DNA from: Actinomadura madurae
GTDB taxonomy: Bacteria > Actinomycetota > Actinomycetes > Streptosporangiales > Streptosporangiaceae
NCBI RefSeq assembly: GCF_900115095.1
Contig: NZ_FOVH01000001.1
Coordinates: 372,001 to 436,000 of the forward strand
DNA: 64,000 bases
Direction of reading: 5' to 3'
Translations under genes and position numbers: made by a program
Notes under the pieces: generated by a model
What the model saw: the letters and a program-made list of their open reading frames with translations, nothing else
Told to the model about the DNA's origin: nothing
Databases searched by the model: none
Shown here: piece after piece, positions 1 through 6,932 of the stretch
Position numbering within the stretch: the stretch's first letter is position 1
How the letters are laid out: each line of letters opens with the position of its first letter

Positions 1-6
1 GGACAT

Positions 7-1449
7 ATGACTCAACCTTTCTCTGCAGACCAGACCCACGTTCCGGAAGGCATCGAGATCGAGTACGAGCCCCTGCCGGGCGAGCTCGACCTGGAGGACC
101 GCCGGGCACTGCGCCGCGTCGCGGGCCTGTCCACCGAGCTGACCGACGTCACCGAGGTCGAGTACCGCGCCCTGCGGCTGGAGCGGGTCGTCCTCGTGGG
201 CGTCTGGACCGAGGGCACGGCCGAGGCGGCCGAGAACTCCCTGCGCGAGCTGGCGCTGCTCGCCGAGACCGCGGGCTCGCAGGTGCTCGAGGGGCTCGTC
301 CAGCGCCGGTCCCGCCCCGACCCGGCCACCTACATCGGCTCCGGCAAGGCCGCGGAGCTGCGCGACGTCGTCATCTCCACCGGCGCCGACACCGTCATCT
401 GCGACGGGGAGCTGGCGCCGAGCCAGCTGCGCCACCTGGAGGAGACCGTCCAGGTCAAGGTGATCGACCGGACCGCGCTGATCCTCGACATCTTCGCCCA
501 GCACGCCAAGAGCCGCGAGGGCAAGGCGCAGGTCGAGCTCGCGCAGCTCAACTACCTGCTCCCGCGGCTGCGCGGCTGGGGCGGCAACCTGTCCCGGCAG
601 GTCGGCGGGCGCGCCGCGGGCGGCGTCGGCATCGGCGGCCGCGGCCCCGGCGAGACCAAGATCGAGCTGGACCGGCGGCGGATCCGCACCCGGATGGCCA
701 AGCTGCGCCGGCAGATCGCCGGCATGTCCAAGGCGCGCGACACCAAGCGCGGCGAGCGGCGCCGCCACCAGGTGCCCGCCGTCGCCATCGCCGGCTACAC
801 CAACGCGGGCAAGTCGTCGCTGCTCAACCGGCTCACGGGCGCCGGGGTGCTGGTGGAGGACGCGCTGTTCGCCACCCTCGACCCGACCGTCCGGCGCGCC
901 GAGGCGCCCGGCGGCCGCGCCTACACCCTGGCCGACACCGTCGGGTTCGTCCGGCACCTGCCGCACCAGCTGGTCGAGGCGTTCCGCTCGACGCTGGAGG
1001 AGGTCACCGACGCCGGGCTGGTCCTGCACGTCGTGGACGGCTCCGACCCCGATCCCGAGGCGCAGATCGACGCGGTGCGCGAGGTGCTGCGCGAGATCGA
1101 CGCCGACCGGATCCCCGAGATCGTCGTCATCAACAAGGCGGACGCCGCGGACGAGCTGGCGATCGCGCGCCTGCAGCGCCGCGAGCCGCACAGCGTCGTC
1201 GTCTCCGCCCGCACCGGGTTCGGCATCGAGGAGCTGCGCGCCGCGATCGAGGCGAACCTGCCGGGGCTGGAGAGCGAGCTGCGCCTCCTGGTGCCCTACG
1301 AGCGCGGCGACGTCGTCGCGCAGGTGCACGAGCGGGGCGAGGTCCTCAAGCAGGAGCACATCGCCGAAGGGACGCTCTTGCACGCCCGCGTGCCGGCCGT
1401 TCTCGCGAGCGAACTGGCCCGCTACGAGACCGTCTCGCCCACGGTCTGA
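7..1449 (+). CDS. hflX: GTPase HflX, ribosome-splitting/rescue factor
   Basis: A 480-residue HflX-family GTPase. The family binds the 50S subunit and splits stalled or hibernating ribosomes under stress. The N-terminal half (about 50-250) is the HflX-specific domain, ending in the glycine-rich segment GGRGPGETK. The G domain follows: G1 GYTNAGKSS near residue 263, G3 DTVGF near 310 and G4 NKAD near 376. Length and motif order match full-length actinobacterial HflX. The start is the first ATG; its upstream region is cut by the window edge, so the ribosome binding site cannot be judged. A strong hairpin terminator follows directly, so the gene ends its own transcription unit. Confidence 0.96.
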   Translation: MTQPFSADQTHVPEGIEIEYEPLPGELDLEDRRALRRVAGLSTELTDVTEVEYRALRLERVVLVGVWTEGTAEAAENSLRELALLAETAGSQVLEGLVQRRSRPDPATYIGSGKAAELRDVVISTGADTVICDGELAPSQLRHLEETVQVKVIDRTALILDIFAQHAKSREGKAQVELAQLNYLLPRLRGWGGNLSRQVGGRAAGGVGIGGRGPGETKIELDRRRIRTRMAKLRRQIAGMSKARDTKRGERRRHQVPAVAIAGYTNAGKSSLLNRLTGAGVLVEDALFATLDPTVRRAEAPGGRAYTLADTVGFVRHLPHQLVEAFRSTLEEVTDAGLVLHVVDGSDPDPEAQIDAVREVLREIDADRIPEIVVINKADAADELAIARLQRREPHSVVVSARTGFGIEELRAAIEANLPGLESELRLLVPYERGDVVAQVHERGEVLKQEHIAEGTLLHARVPAVLASELARYETVSPTV

Positions 1450-1457
1450 ATATCCTT

Positions 1458-1495
1458 TCCACCGGGCCCCCTTTTGTGGGGGTCCGGTGGATTTT
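1458..1495 (+). terminator. Intrinsic terminator of hflX
   Basis: A 14-bp stem (1458-1471 with 1478-1491, one G-U pair) closes a 6-nt loop and is followed by TTTT. It begins 8 bases after the hflX stop codon. This is the most canonical rho-independent terminator in the window. Confidence 0.9.
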
Positions 1496-1905
1496 GGGAC
1501 TACCGGGACGATCGTTTCGGGGACGACTAAAGGCGCCTCCTGGTCGCCGAACGGTGACAGCTTGCCCAATCCGCTTGACGGTCCGGTTGAAATCCGTACG
1601 GTCGTAGAGCTAGGGGCGGGGTGATGGGTGTCGATGCGCTGCGATCAGAGGTTGTCCGACGGACCTTCAGTGCACTACCGTGACGAAACCGATATCTCCG
1701 GTCTCGTTGCCGATGGTGGCCTCCCGGTCACCCGACCCTCCAGCGGTGGAGTCGCCGGCACCCAGCCGGCGTTTCGGATCGAGAGCAGGTGGCCCAACCA
1801 TGGCAGGTCCGAACCCCGGCACGAGGGCAGGCGGCCCCTTCCAGCGCCACACGGCGCCCGGTTCCGCGCTCCGGCGCGCATGGCCCCACCCAGGTCGGTG
1901 ACCCT
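1496..1905. other. Gene-free stretch between hflX and the amidohydrolase gene
   Basis: About 410 bases without a convincing gene. Short overlapping reading frames exist on both strands from about 1630 to 1900, but none has family resemblance or a good ribosome binding site. A sigma-70-like promoter lies at 1575-1602. That would give the amidohydrolase mRNA a leader of roughly 300 nt unless a second promoter lies closer. I see no recognisable riboswitch. Confidence 0.5.
1575..1602 (+). promoter_or_regulatory. Candidate housekeeping promoter upstream of the amidohydrolase gene
   Basis: TTGACG (1575-1580) and TACGGT (1597-1602) are separated by 16 bases, a good match to the actinobacterial main-sigma consensus. 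It is the only strong -35/-10 pair in this gap. Assignment to the downstream gene is inferred from orientation alone. Confidence 0.5.
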
Positions 1906-3120
1906 ATGACGGTACGGCTGTTGACGAACATCGGCAGGCTCTGGACGGGCACCGACGTCTGCAGCAACGCCGCGGTGCTCATCCACGACGACCGGGTCGT
2001 CTGGGCCGGCCCCGCGTCCGACCTCCCGCAGAGCGTCCCCGGCATCATCGACGACATCGTCGACGTCGACCACGTGGAGAACCTCGGCGGCGGCCTCGTC
2101 ACCCCGGGCCTCATCGACGCGCACTCGCACCCCGTCTACGCGGGCAACCGCTGGGCCGAGCTGGCGATGCGGACCAGCGGCTCGTCCCACTCCGCCATCA
2201 CCGCGGCCGGCGGCGGCGTCAACTCCACCGTGACCGTCACCCGGGGCACCGACCCCTGGACGCTCTGCAACGGCGTCCGCGAGCGGCTCCGCCAGTGGAT
2301 CCTCGCCGGCACCACCACCGTCGAGGCCAAGACCGGCTACCACCTCACCCGCGACGGGGAGCTGGCCGACATCCGGATGCTGCGGTCGCTGGAGGGCGAG
2401 CCGTCCATGCCCCGCATCCACGCCACCTTCCTCGCCGCGCACATCCTGCCGCCCGAGTTCTTCGGGCGCCGCCGCGACTACATCGAGGCCGTCCGGCTGT
2501 GGGCCGGCGACGCCGCCGTCGCGGGCGCCGACAGCATCGACGTCTACTGCGACGAGGGCCACTTCACCGCCGAAGAGGCGCGCGCCCTGCTCCTCACCGG
2601 CAAGCGCGCCGGCCTGAAGGCGCGCATGCACGCCTGCGCCAACGAGCGCATCGGCGCCGCGCAGGTCGCCGCCGAGGTCGGCTGCGCGTCCGCCGACCTG
2701 CTCACCCAGGCCAGCGACGACGACATCAAGGCCCTCGCGCACGCCGGCGTCACCGCCACCGTCTGCCCCGGCAGCTCCCTCAACAGCAGCCGCGCGCCCG
2801 CGCCCGTCCGGCAGATGCTCGACCGCGGCGTCACCGTCGCCCTCGGCACCGACCACAACCCCGGCCAGTGCGGCATCACGTCCATGCCCCTCGTCATCGG
2901 GCTGTCCGTCGCGATGTTCGGGCTGAGCGTGAACGAGGCCCTGCGCGCCGCCACCCTCGGCGGAGCCGCCGCGCTGCGCGTCGGCGACCGCGGTTCGCTC
3001 GCGCCCGGGATGCTCGCCGACCTCGTCCTGTGGGACGCCGACCACGAGGGCGCGTTCGCGTGGGCGTTCGGCCTGCGCGCCCTGCGGGTCTGGCGCGGCG
3101 GCGTCCCCGTCCAGCCCTGA
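1906..3120 (+). CDS. Imidazolonepropionase-like (HutI-type) metal-dependent amidohydrolase
   Basis: A 404-residue amidohydrolase resembling HutI, which hydrolyses imidazolone-5-propionate in histidine breakdown. The metal-binding HSH lies in GLIDAHSHPVYAGNR, and the chain continues with TTTVEAKTGY, TFLAAH, DEGHF, HAC and TDHNPG, ending with the ADLVLWD strand typical of the superfamily. HutI normally has SADHL, where this protein has SADLL, so one usually conserved histidine is missing. No other hut genes are adjacent. I chose the ATG at 1906 because the longer frame from 1789 adds 39 residues of low-complexity sequence unlike the family. A related cyclic-amide or pterin-like substrate is possible. 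Confidence 0.75.
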   Translation: MTVRLLTNIGRLWTGTDVCSNAAVLIHDDRVVWAGPASDLPQSVPGIIDDIVDVDHVENLGGGLVTPGLIDAHSHPVYAGNRWAELAMRTSGSSHSAITAAGGGVNSTVTVTRGTDPWTLCNGVRERLRQWILAGTTTVEAKTGYHLTRDGELADIRMLRSLEGEPSMPRIHATFLAAHILPPEFFGRRRDYIEAVRLWAGDAAVAGADSIDVYCDEGHFTAEEARALLLTGKRAGLKARMHACANERIGAAQVAAEVGCASADLLTQASDDDIKALAHAGVTATVCPGSSLNSSRAPAPVRQMLDRGVTVALGTDHNPGQCGITSMPLVIGLSVAMFGLSVNEALRAATLGGAAALRVGDRGSLAPGMLADLVLWDADHEGAFAWAFGLRALRVWRGGVPVQP

Positions 3121-3187
3121 CCCGTTCCGCCGGCCGCGAGGTTCCCGCCGTCCGCGACGCGCCTGGCGGGCGGGTAGTGTCGCCACC

Positions 3188-4033
3188 ATGGGCAGTGCGG
3201 TCGCGGTCGTCACGGATTCCACCGCCTACCTTCCCCCGGGGCTCGCCGAACGGCACGGGCTGACCATCGTCCCCCTGCAGATCGCGGTCGGCGGTGCCAC
3301 GCGGGACGAAGGCGACATCACCACCGCCGAAGCCGCCCAAGCGCTGAAAGAATGGCATCCCGTCACCACGTCCCGTCCGGCGCCCGAGCGTTTCGCGGAC
3401 GCCTACAAGGCGGCCGCCTCGTCCGGCGCTCGGGCGGTGGTGTCGGTGCATTTGTCTTCGGCGATGTCTGGGACGGTGGAGGCGGCGAGGTTGGCGGCTG
3501 AGGATGCGCCGGTTCCCGTCAGCGTGCTGGACAGCGGGACCATCGGGATGGGGCTCGGGTTCGCCGCCCTTTCCGCGGCGGCCGTGGCGTTGGCGGGCGG
3601 GACGGCGGAGGAGGCGGTGTCGGCCGCGGTTCGCCGTGCCGGGCTGACCCGGTCCCTGATCTATGTCGACACGCTCGAACACTTGCGGCGCGGCGGGCGG
3701 ATCGGCGCCGCGGCCACTCTGGTCGGCTCCGCGCTGATGGTGAAGCCGCTGCTGGACATCGCCGACGGCCGGCTCGCCCCGCTGGAGAAGGTGCGCACGT
3801 CCTCGCGGGCGCTCGCGCGGCTGGAGGAACTCGCCGTCGCCGCGGCGGGGGACCGGAGCGTCGACCTGGGCGTGCAGCACCTCGCCGCGTCCGCCCGCGC
3901 GGAGACCCTCGCCGCCCGCCTCCGCGAACGCGTCCCGCACGTCCAGGACGTCTACGTCGGCGAGGTCGGGCCGGTCATCGGCGCCCACGTCGGGCCCGGC
4001 ATGCTCGGTGTCGTCGTGGCGCCGCAGCTGTGA
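3188..4033 (+). CDS. degV: DegV/FakB family fatty-acid-binding protein
   Basis: A 281-residue DegV-fold protein. The family binds a fatty acid; FakB members present it to the kinase FakA. The N-terminal VVTDSTAYLPPGLA, the central VSVHLSSAMSGT and the later YVDTLEHLRRGGRIG are hallmark motifs, and the length is typical. No ribosome binding site is visible, but TAGTGT at 3175-3180 lies 7 nt before the ATG, so the mRNA is probably leaderless. In many actinobacteria degV directly precedes comEA; here an AraC-MFS pair intervenes. Bases 3352-3479 have a second copy at 9606-9733. Confidence 0.92.
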   Translation: MGSAVAVVTDSTAYLPPGLAERHGLTIVPLQIAVGGATRDEGDITTAEAAQALKEWHPVTTSRPAPERFADAYKAAASSGARAVVSVHLSSAMSGTVEAARLAAEDAPVPVSVLDSGTIGMGLGFAALSAAAVALAGGTAEEAVSAAVRRAGLTRSLIYVDTLEHLRRGGRIGAAATLVGSALMVKPLLDIADGRLAPLEKVRTSSRALARLEELAVAAAGDRSVDLGVQHLAASARAETLAARLRERVPHVQDVYVGEVGPVIGAHVGPGMLGVVVAPQL

Positions 4034-4034
4034 G

Positions 4035-4793
4035 TCAGGCGGTCAGGAGGCGGCGGAGCGCGACCGGCGGACGGCCGGTCTCCGCCTTGACCGTCCGGGT
4101 GAGATGGGCGTGGTCGGCGAAACCCAGGTCGGCGGCGAGGCGGGACAGGTCCTGCTCGCCCTGCTCGATGCGGTCGAGGGCCCGCCCGACCCGGATGCGG
4201 TTGCGGTAGCGGGTGACTGACATGCCGGTCTGCCTTCGGAACGTCCGGCTCAGGTGGGACGGAGAGACCTCCAGAAGCCGGGCCAGCGAGACGAGGCTCC
4301 CCGCCTGGGGGTGGTCACCGGCGATGGCCTCACGGGCTTCGTCGGCCAGCGCGCGCCGCTTCCCGCCCTGCTCGTCCAGACCCAGGTGGACGAGCAGGCT
4401 CATGAGCCGCTCGGCCGTCTCGTACGCCACGTCCGGCCCCGCTCGCAGGAGGAGCCGGTGGGCCACGTCCGCGCGCGCGCCGACTCTGACCGTCCCGGAA
4501 GGCCGGCGCGCAAGGCTTGGGTGGAGCGTGATGGCCGTGCACACGTCGCCGCCCGCGGGATGCGCGAACTGGCCCTCCTCGCCGGGCGCCTGCGCATAAC
4601 CGGTCGCGGCGTCGACCACGACCCGCCCGTGCCGCGACCGCATGCGGAACCGTCCTTTACGCACCAGGACGATCTGGTGGGCGGTGGACGGCTCGGGTTC
4701 CGACCAGCCGGGCCGACGCCCGGCGCAGCGCACCGCGTGGACGGCGAAGCCCTCCGTCTCCGCCACGGTCGTCGACTCGTGCATGGCCGCCAT
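4035..4793 (-). CDS. AraC-family transcriptional regulator
   Basis: A 252-residue regulator with an N-terminal cupin-like sensing domain (HQIVLVRKGRFRMRSRHGR, then HPAGGD) and a C-terminal AraC double helix-turn-helix over about the last 95 residues (SLARLLEVSPSHLSRTFRRQ and DLGFADHAHLTRTVK). It is divergent from the MFS exporter at 4853 with about 60 bases between them, so it probably controls that gene. Its stop lies 1 base from the stop of the convergent degV. I took the ATG at 4793; a TTG at 4808 and an ATG at 4784 are alternatives, and no spacing to a ribosome binding site decides between them. Confidence 0.85.
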   Translation of the reverse strand: MAAMHESTTVAETEGFAVHAVRCAGRRPGWSEPEPSTAHQIVLVRKGRFRMRSRHGRVVVDAATGYAQAPGEEGQFAHPAGGDVCTAITLHPSLARRPSGTVRVGARADVAHRLLLRAGPDVAYETAERLMSLLVHLGLDEQGGKRRALADEAREAIAGDHPQAGSLVSLARLLEVSPSHLSRTFRRQTGMSVTRYRNRIRVGRALDRIEQGEQDLSRLAADLGFADHAHLTRTVKAETGRPPVALRRLLTA

Positions 4794-4852
4794 CGTACGC
4801 AGGGACAAACTTCTTCAAGCGCCCTCGGCGGGGCACCGTGCACACTCGCGGA

Positions 4853-6163
4853 ATGGCGAAACGATGGCTGCTCGTGGTGCTGCTCACGGGACAGACGATG
4901 GTCTCGATGGACGGCTCCATCGTGGCGGTGGCCATGCCCGACATCGCGTCCGGGCTGCACGCGTCGGGCGCCCTCCTGCAACTCGTCACAGGCGGATACA
5001 TCTTCGCCTTGGCCGTGCTGGTCGTCACGGGGGCGCGGCTGGGCGACAAGCTCGGTCACCGCACGATGTTCTTTCTCGGACTGTTCGGCTTCACGGCCGC
5101 GTCCCTGGCCTGCGGGCTGGCGCCTAACGGCGCCGTCCTAGTGGCCGCGAGAGTCTTCCAGGGCGCGTCGGCTGCGTTGCTGCTGCCGCAGGTCTTGTCG
5201 CTGATACAGCTCTCCTTCGAGGGGCCCGCCCGTGCCCGAGCACTCGGCCTGTACTCGATGGTGCTCGCGCTCGGGGTCGCACTGGGACAGATAGTGGGCG
5301 GCGTCATCGTGACCGTCGGCGGTAGCTGGCGGCCCATCTTCCTCGTGAACGTGCCTGTTGGCGCGTTGCTCCTCGGCGTCGGACCCAGGCTCATGCCACC
5401 GGCGGCCGGTAAGAAGGTGCGCCTGGATATCCCCGGTGTCGGACTCCTCTCCTTCGGGATTGCGGCGCTCATCGTGCCGCTCGTCCTGGGGAGGGAGCAG
5501 GGTTGGCCGTTCTGGACGTGGCCCTCCCTGACAGTGGGGTGTGTAGTGCTCGGCGTGTTCTGCGTCCATGAGCTGAGGGCCTCATCGCCGTTGCTGGACC
5601 TCTCCGTGCTGCGCAGACGCTCTGTGCGTCCAGGACTGTTCGCGGCGTGCGCCGTGATGGGTGCCTACACGGGGTTCTTGTTCACGCTCGCCCTCTACCT
5701 GCAGAACGTGCTCCGCTTCTCACCGCTTGAGGCCGGGCTGACGTTCGTCCCGTACACCGTTGGTTTCGCCACGGCTGGTCTTGGCTGGACGCGTCTGCCC
5801 CGGCGGGCCCGGACGAACCTCCCGACCATCGGCCTGCTCTGCTTCGCCGTCGCGGTGTCGATCCTGCCGGTGCTCGCGGGAGACGGCTGGCCGGTCTCCC
5901 TGTCGATCCCCCTCCTGTACACCGCCGGTGCCGGTCACGCGGCGGGGTTCAGCCCCCTCGTCGACCGCATCACCGGGGCCGTGGGGCCCGCCCAGGCGTC
6001 CTCGGTGTCCGCGCTCACCAACACCGGGACGCTGTTGTCCAACGTCCTTGCTATCGCCCTGTTCGGCGGCCTCTACCTCTCGGAACCCGGCACGCTCACC
6101 CACGTCACGGTGCCTCTGGCGGCCCTGCTCGTTCTCGCCGCGGCCGTCGCGAGGAACCGCTGA
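4853..6163 (+). CDS. MFS drug-exporter-like transporter (DHA2/EmrB-QacA type)
   Basis: A 436-residue membrane protein of the major facilitator superfamily. The start of the DHA2 signature is visible in MVSMDGSIVAVAMPDI. Motif A is GARLGDKLGHRTMF, and RVFQGASAALLLPQ and GGSWRPIFLVNVPVG are typical of DHA2 exporters. About 12-14 hydrophobic segments are present, though the chain is slightly short for 14. The likely role is proton-driven efflux of a hydrophobic compound. The ATG at 4853 is preferred over a GTG at 4838. Codon use looks less GC-biased than in the neighbours, and with the divergent AraC gene it splits the degV-comEA neighbourhood, which suggests acquisition by transfer. Confidence 0.88.
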   Translation: MAKRWLLVVLLTGQTMVSMDGSIVAVAMPDIASGLHASGALLQLVTGGYIFALAVLVVTGARLGDKLGHRTMFFLGLFGFTAASLACGLAPNGAVLVAARVFQGASAALLLPQVLSLIQLSFEGPARARALGLYSMVLALGVALGQIVGGVIVTVGGSWRPIFLVNVPVGALLLGVGPRLMPPAAGKKVRLDIPGVGLLSFGIAALIVPLVLGREQGWPFWTWPSLTVGCVVLGVFCVHELRASSPLLDLSVLRRRSVRPGLFAACAVMGAYTGFLFTLALYLQNVLRFSPLEAGLTFVPYTVGFATAGLGWTRLPRRARTNLPTIGLLCFAVAVSILPVLAGDGWPVSLSIPLLYTAGAGHAAGFSPLVDRITGAVGPAQASSVSALTNTGTLLSNVLAIALFGGLYLSEPGTLTHVTVPLAALLVLAAAVARNR

Positions 6164-6230
6164 CCCGGAGTTATCCACAACCGGCGGTTCCCCGGCAGCC
6201 GATCTCGGCGGCTCCTTAGCGTCGGTCGCC

Positions 6231-6932
6231 ATGAGACCCGACACGCAGGACCGCCTCCAATCCCTGATGGGACGGTGGAAGCCACCCGCCGACCCGCCTG
6301 CCGCCTTCTCACGGTCGACGCCCGAGCGACCGCACGTCCGCATTCTCGTCCTCGTCGGCGTCATCGCCGCGCTGGCCGGGGCCGGCTACCTGTGGCTCGC
6401 CCGGCCGCGCCCCCAGCCGGCGCCCGGCCCGCCGGCGAGCGCCTCGCTCGCCGAACCGCGCCCCGCCCCGGCGGCCAGCCCGGCGGCGGCCTCGTCCTCG
6501 GTGGTCGTGCACGTCCTCGGCAAGGTCGAGCACCCGGGCGTCGTCACGCTGCCGTCCGGCTCGCGCGTCGCCGAAGCGATCAAGGCCGCGGGCGGGGTGC
6601 GGAAGGGCGCGAAGACCGGCACCCTCAACCTCGCCCGCCAACTCGTCGACGGCGAGCAGATCCCGGTCGGCATCCGGGCGCCGTCACCGTCCCCGCCCGC
6701 CCCAGACGGTGCTGCCCCGCCCGGCGTGGGCGCACCCGGCGCCCCGGTCGACCTCAACGCCGCCACCGCCGACCAGCTGGACGACCTCCCCGGGGTGGGG
6801 CCCGTCCTCGCCCAGCGCATCGTCGCCTACCGCACCGAGCACGGCGGCTTCCGCTCCATCGACCAGCTCCAGGACGTCAGCGGCATCGGCGCCCGCCGCT
6901 TCGCCGACCTGAAACCGAAGGTCCGCGTGTGA
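6231..6932 (+). CDS. comEA: ComEA-like DNA-binding protein
   Basis: A 233-residue membrane-anchored protein. A transmembrane helix near residues 37-56 is followed by a Pro/Ala-rich linker, an SLBB domain (VVVHVLGKVEHPGVVTLPSG, about 85-140) and a C-terminal helix-hairpin-helix domain (VDLNAATADQLDDLPGVGPV and ISGIGARRF, about 170-233). ComEA captures double-stranded DNA outside the membrane and passes it to ComEC. The ATG at 6231 gives the usual length; upstream in-frame sequence is an antisense shadow of the MFS gene. The stop overlaps the comEC start by 4 bases, so the two are translationally coupled. Confidence 0.93.
   Translation: MRPDTQDRLQSLMGRWKPPADPPAAFSRSTPERPHVRILVLVGVIAALAGAGYLWLARPRPQPAPGPPASASLAEPRPAPAASPAAASSSVVVHVLGKVEHPGVVTLPSGSRVAEAIKAAGGVRKGAKTGTLNLARQLVDGEQIPVGIRAPSPSPPAPDGAAPPGVGAPGAPVDLNAATADQLDDLPGVGPVLAQRIVAYRTEHGGFRSIDQLQDVSGIGARRFADLKPKVRV

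Noticed and set aside
1628..1905. Several overlapping short frames before the amidohydrolase gene
   Set aside because: They have low-complexity composition, no ribosome binding sites and mutual overlap on both strands.
6275..6928. N-terminal extension of comEC through the comEA gene
   Set aside because: The in-frame extension is an out-of-frame reading of comEA and is extremely Arg/Pro-rich. The GTG at 6929 overlaps the comEA stop in the usual coupled way.
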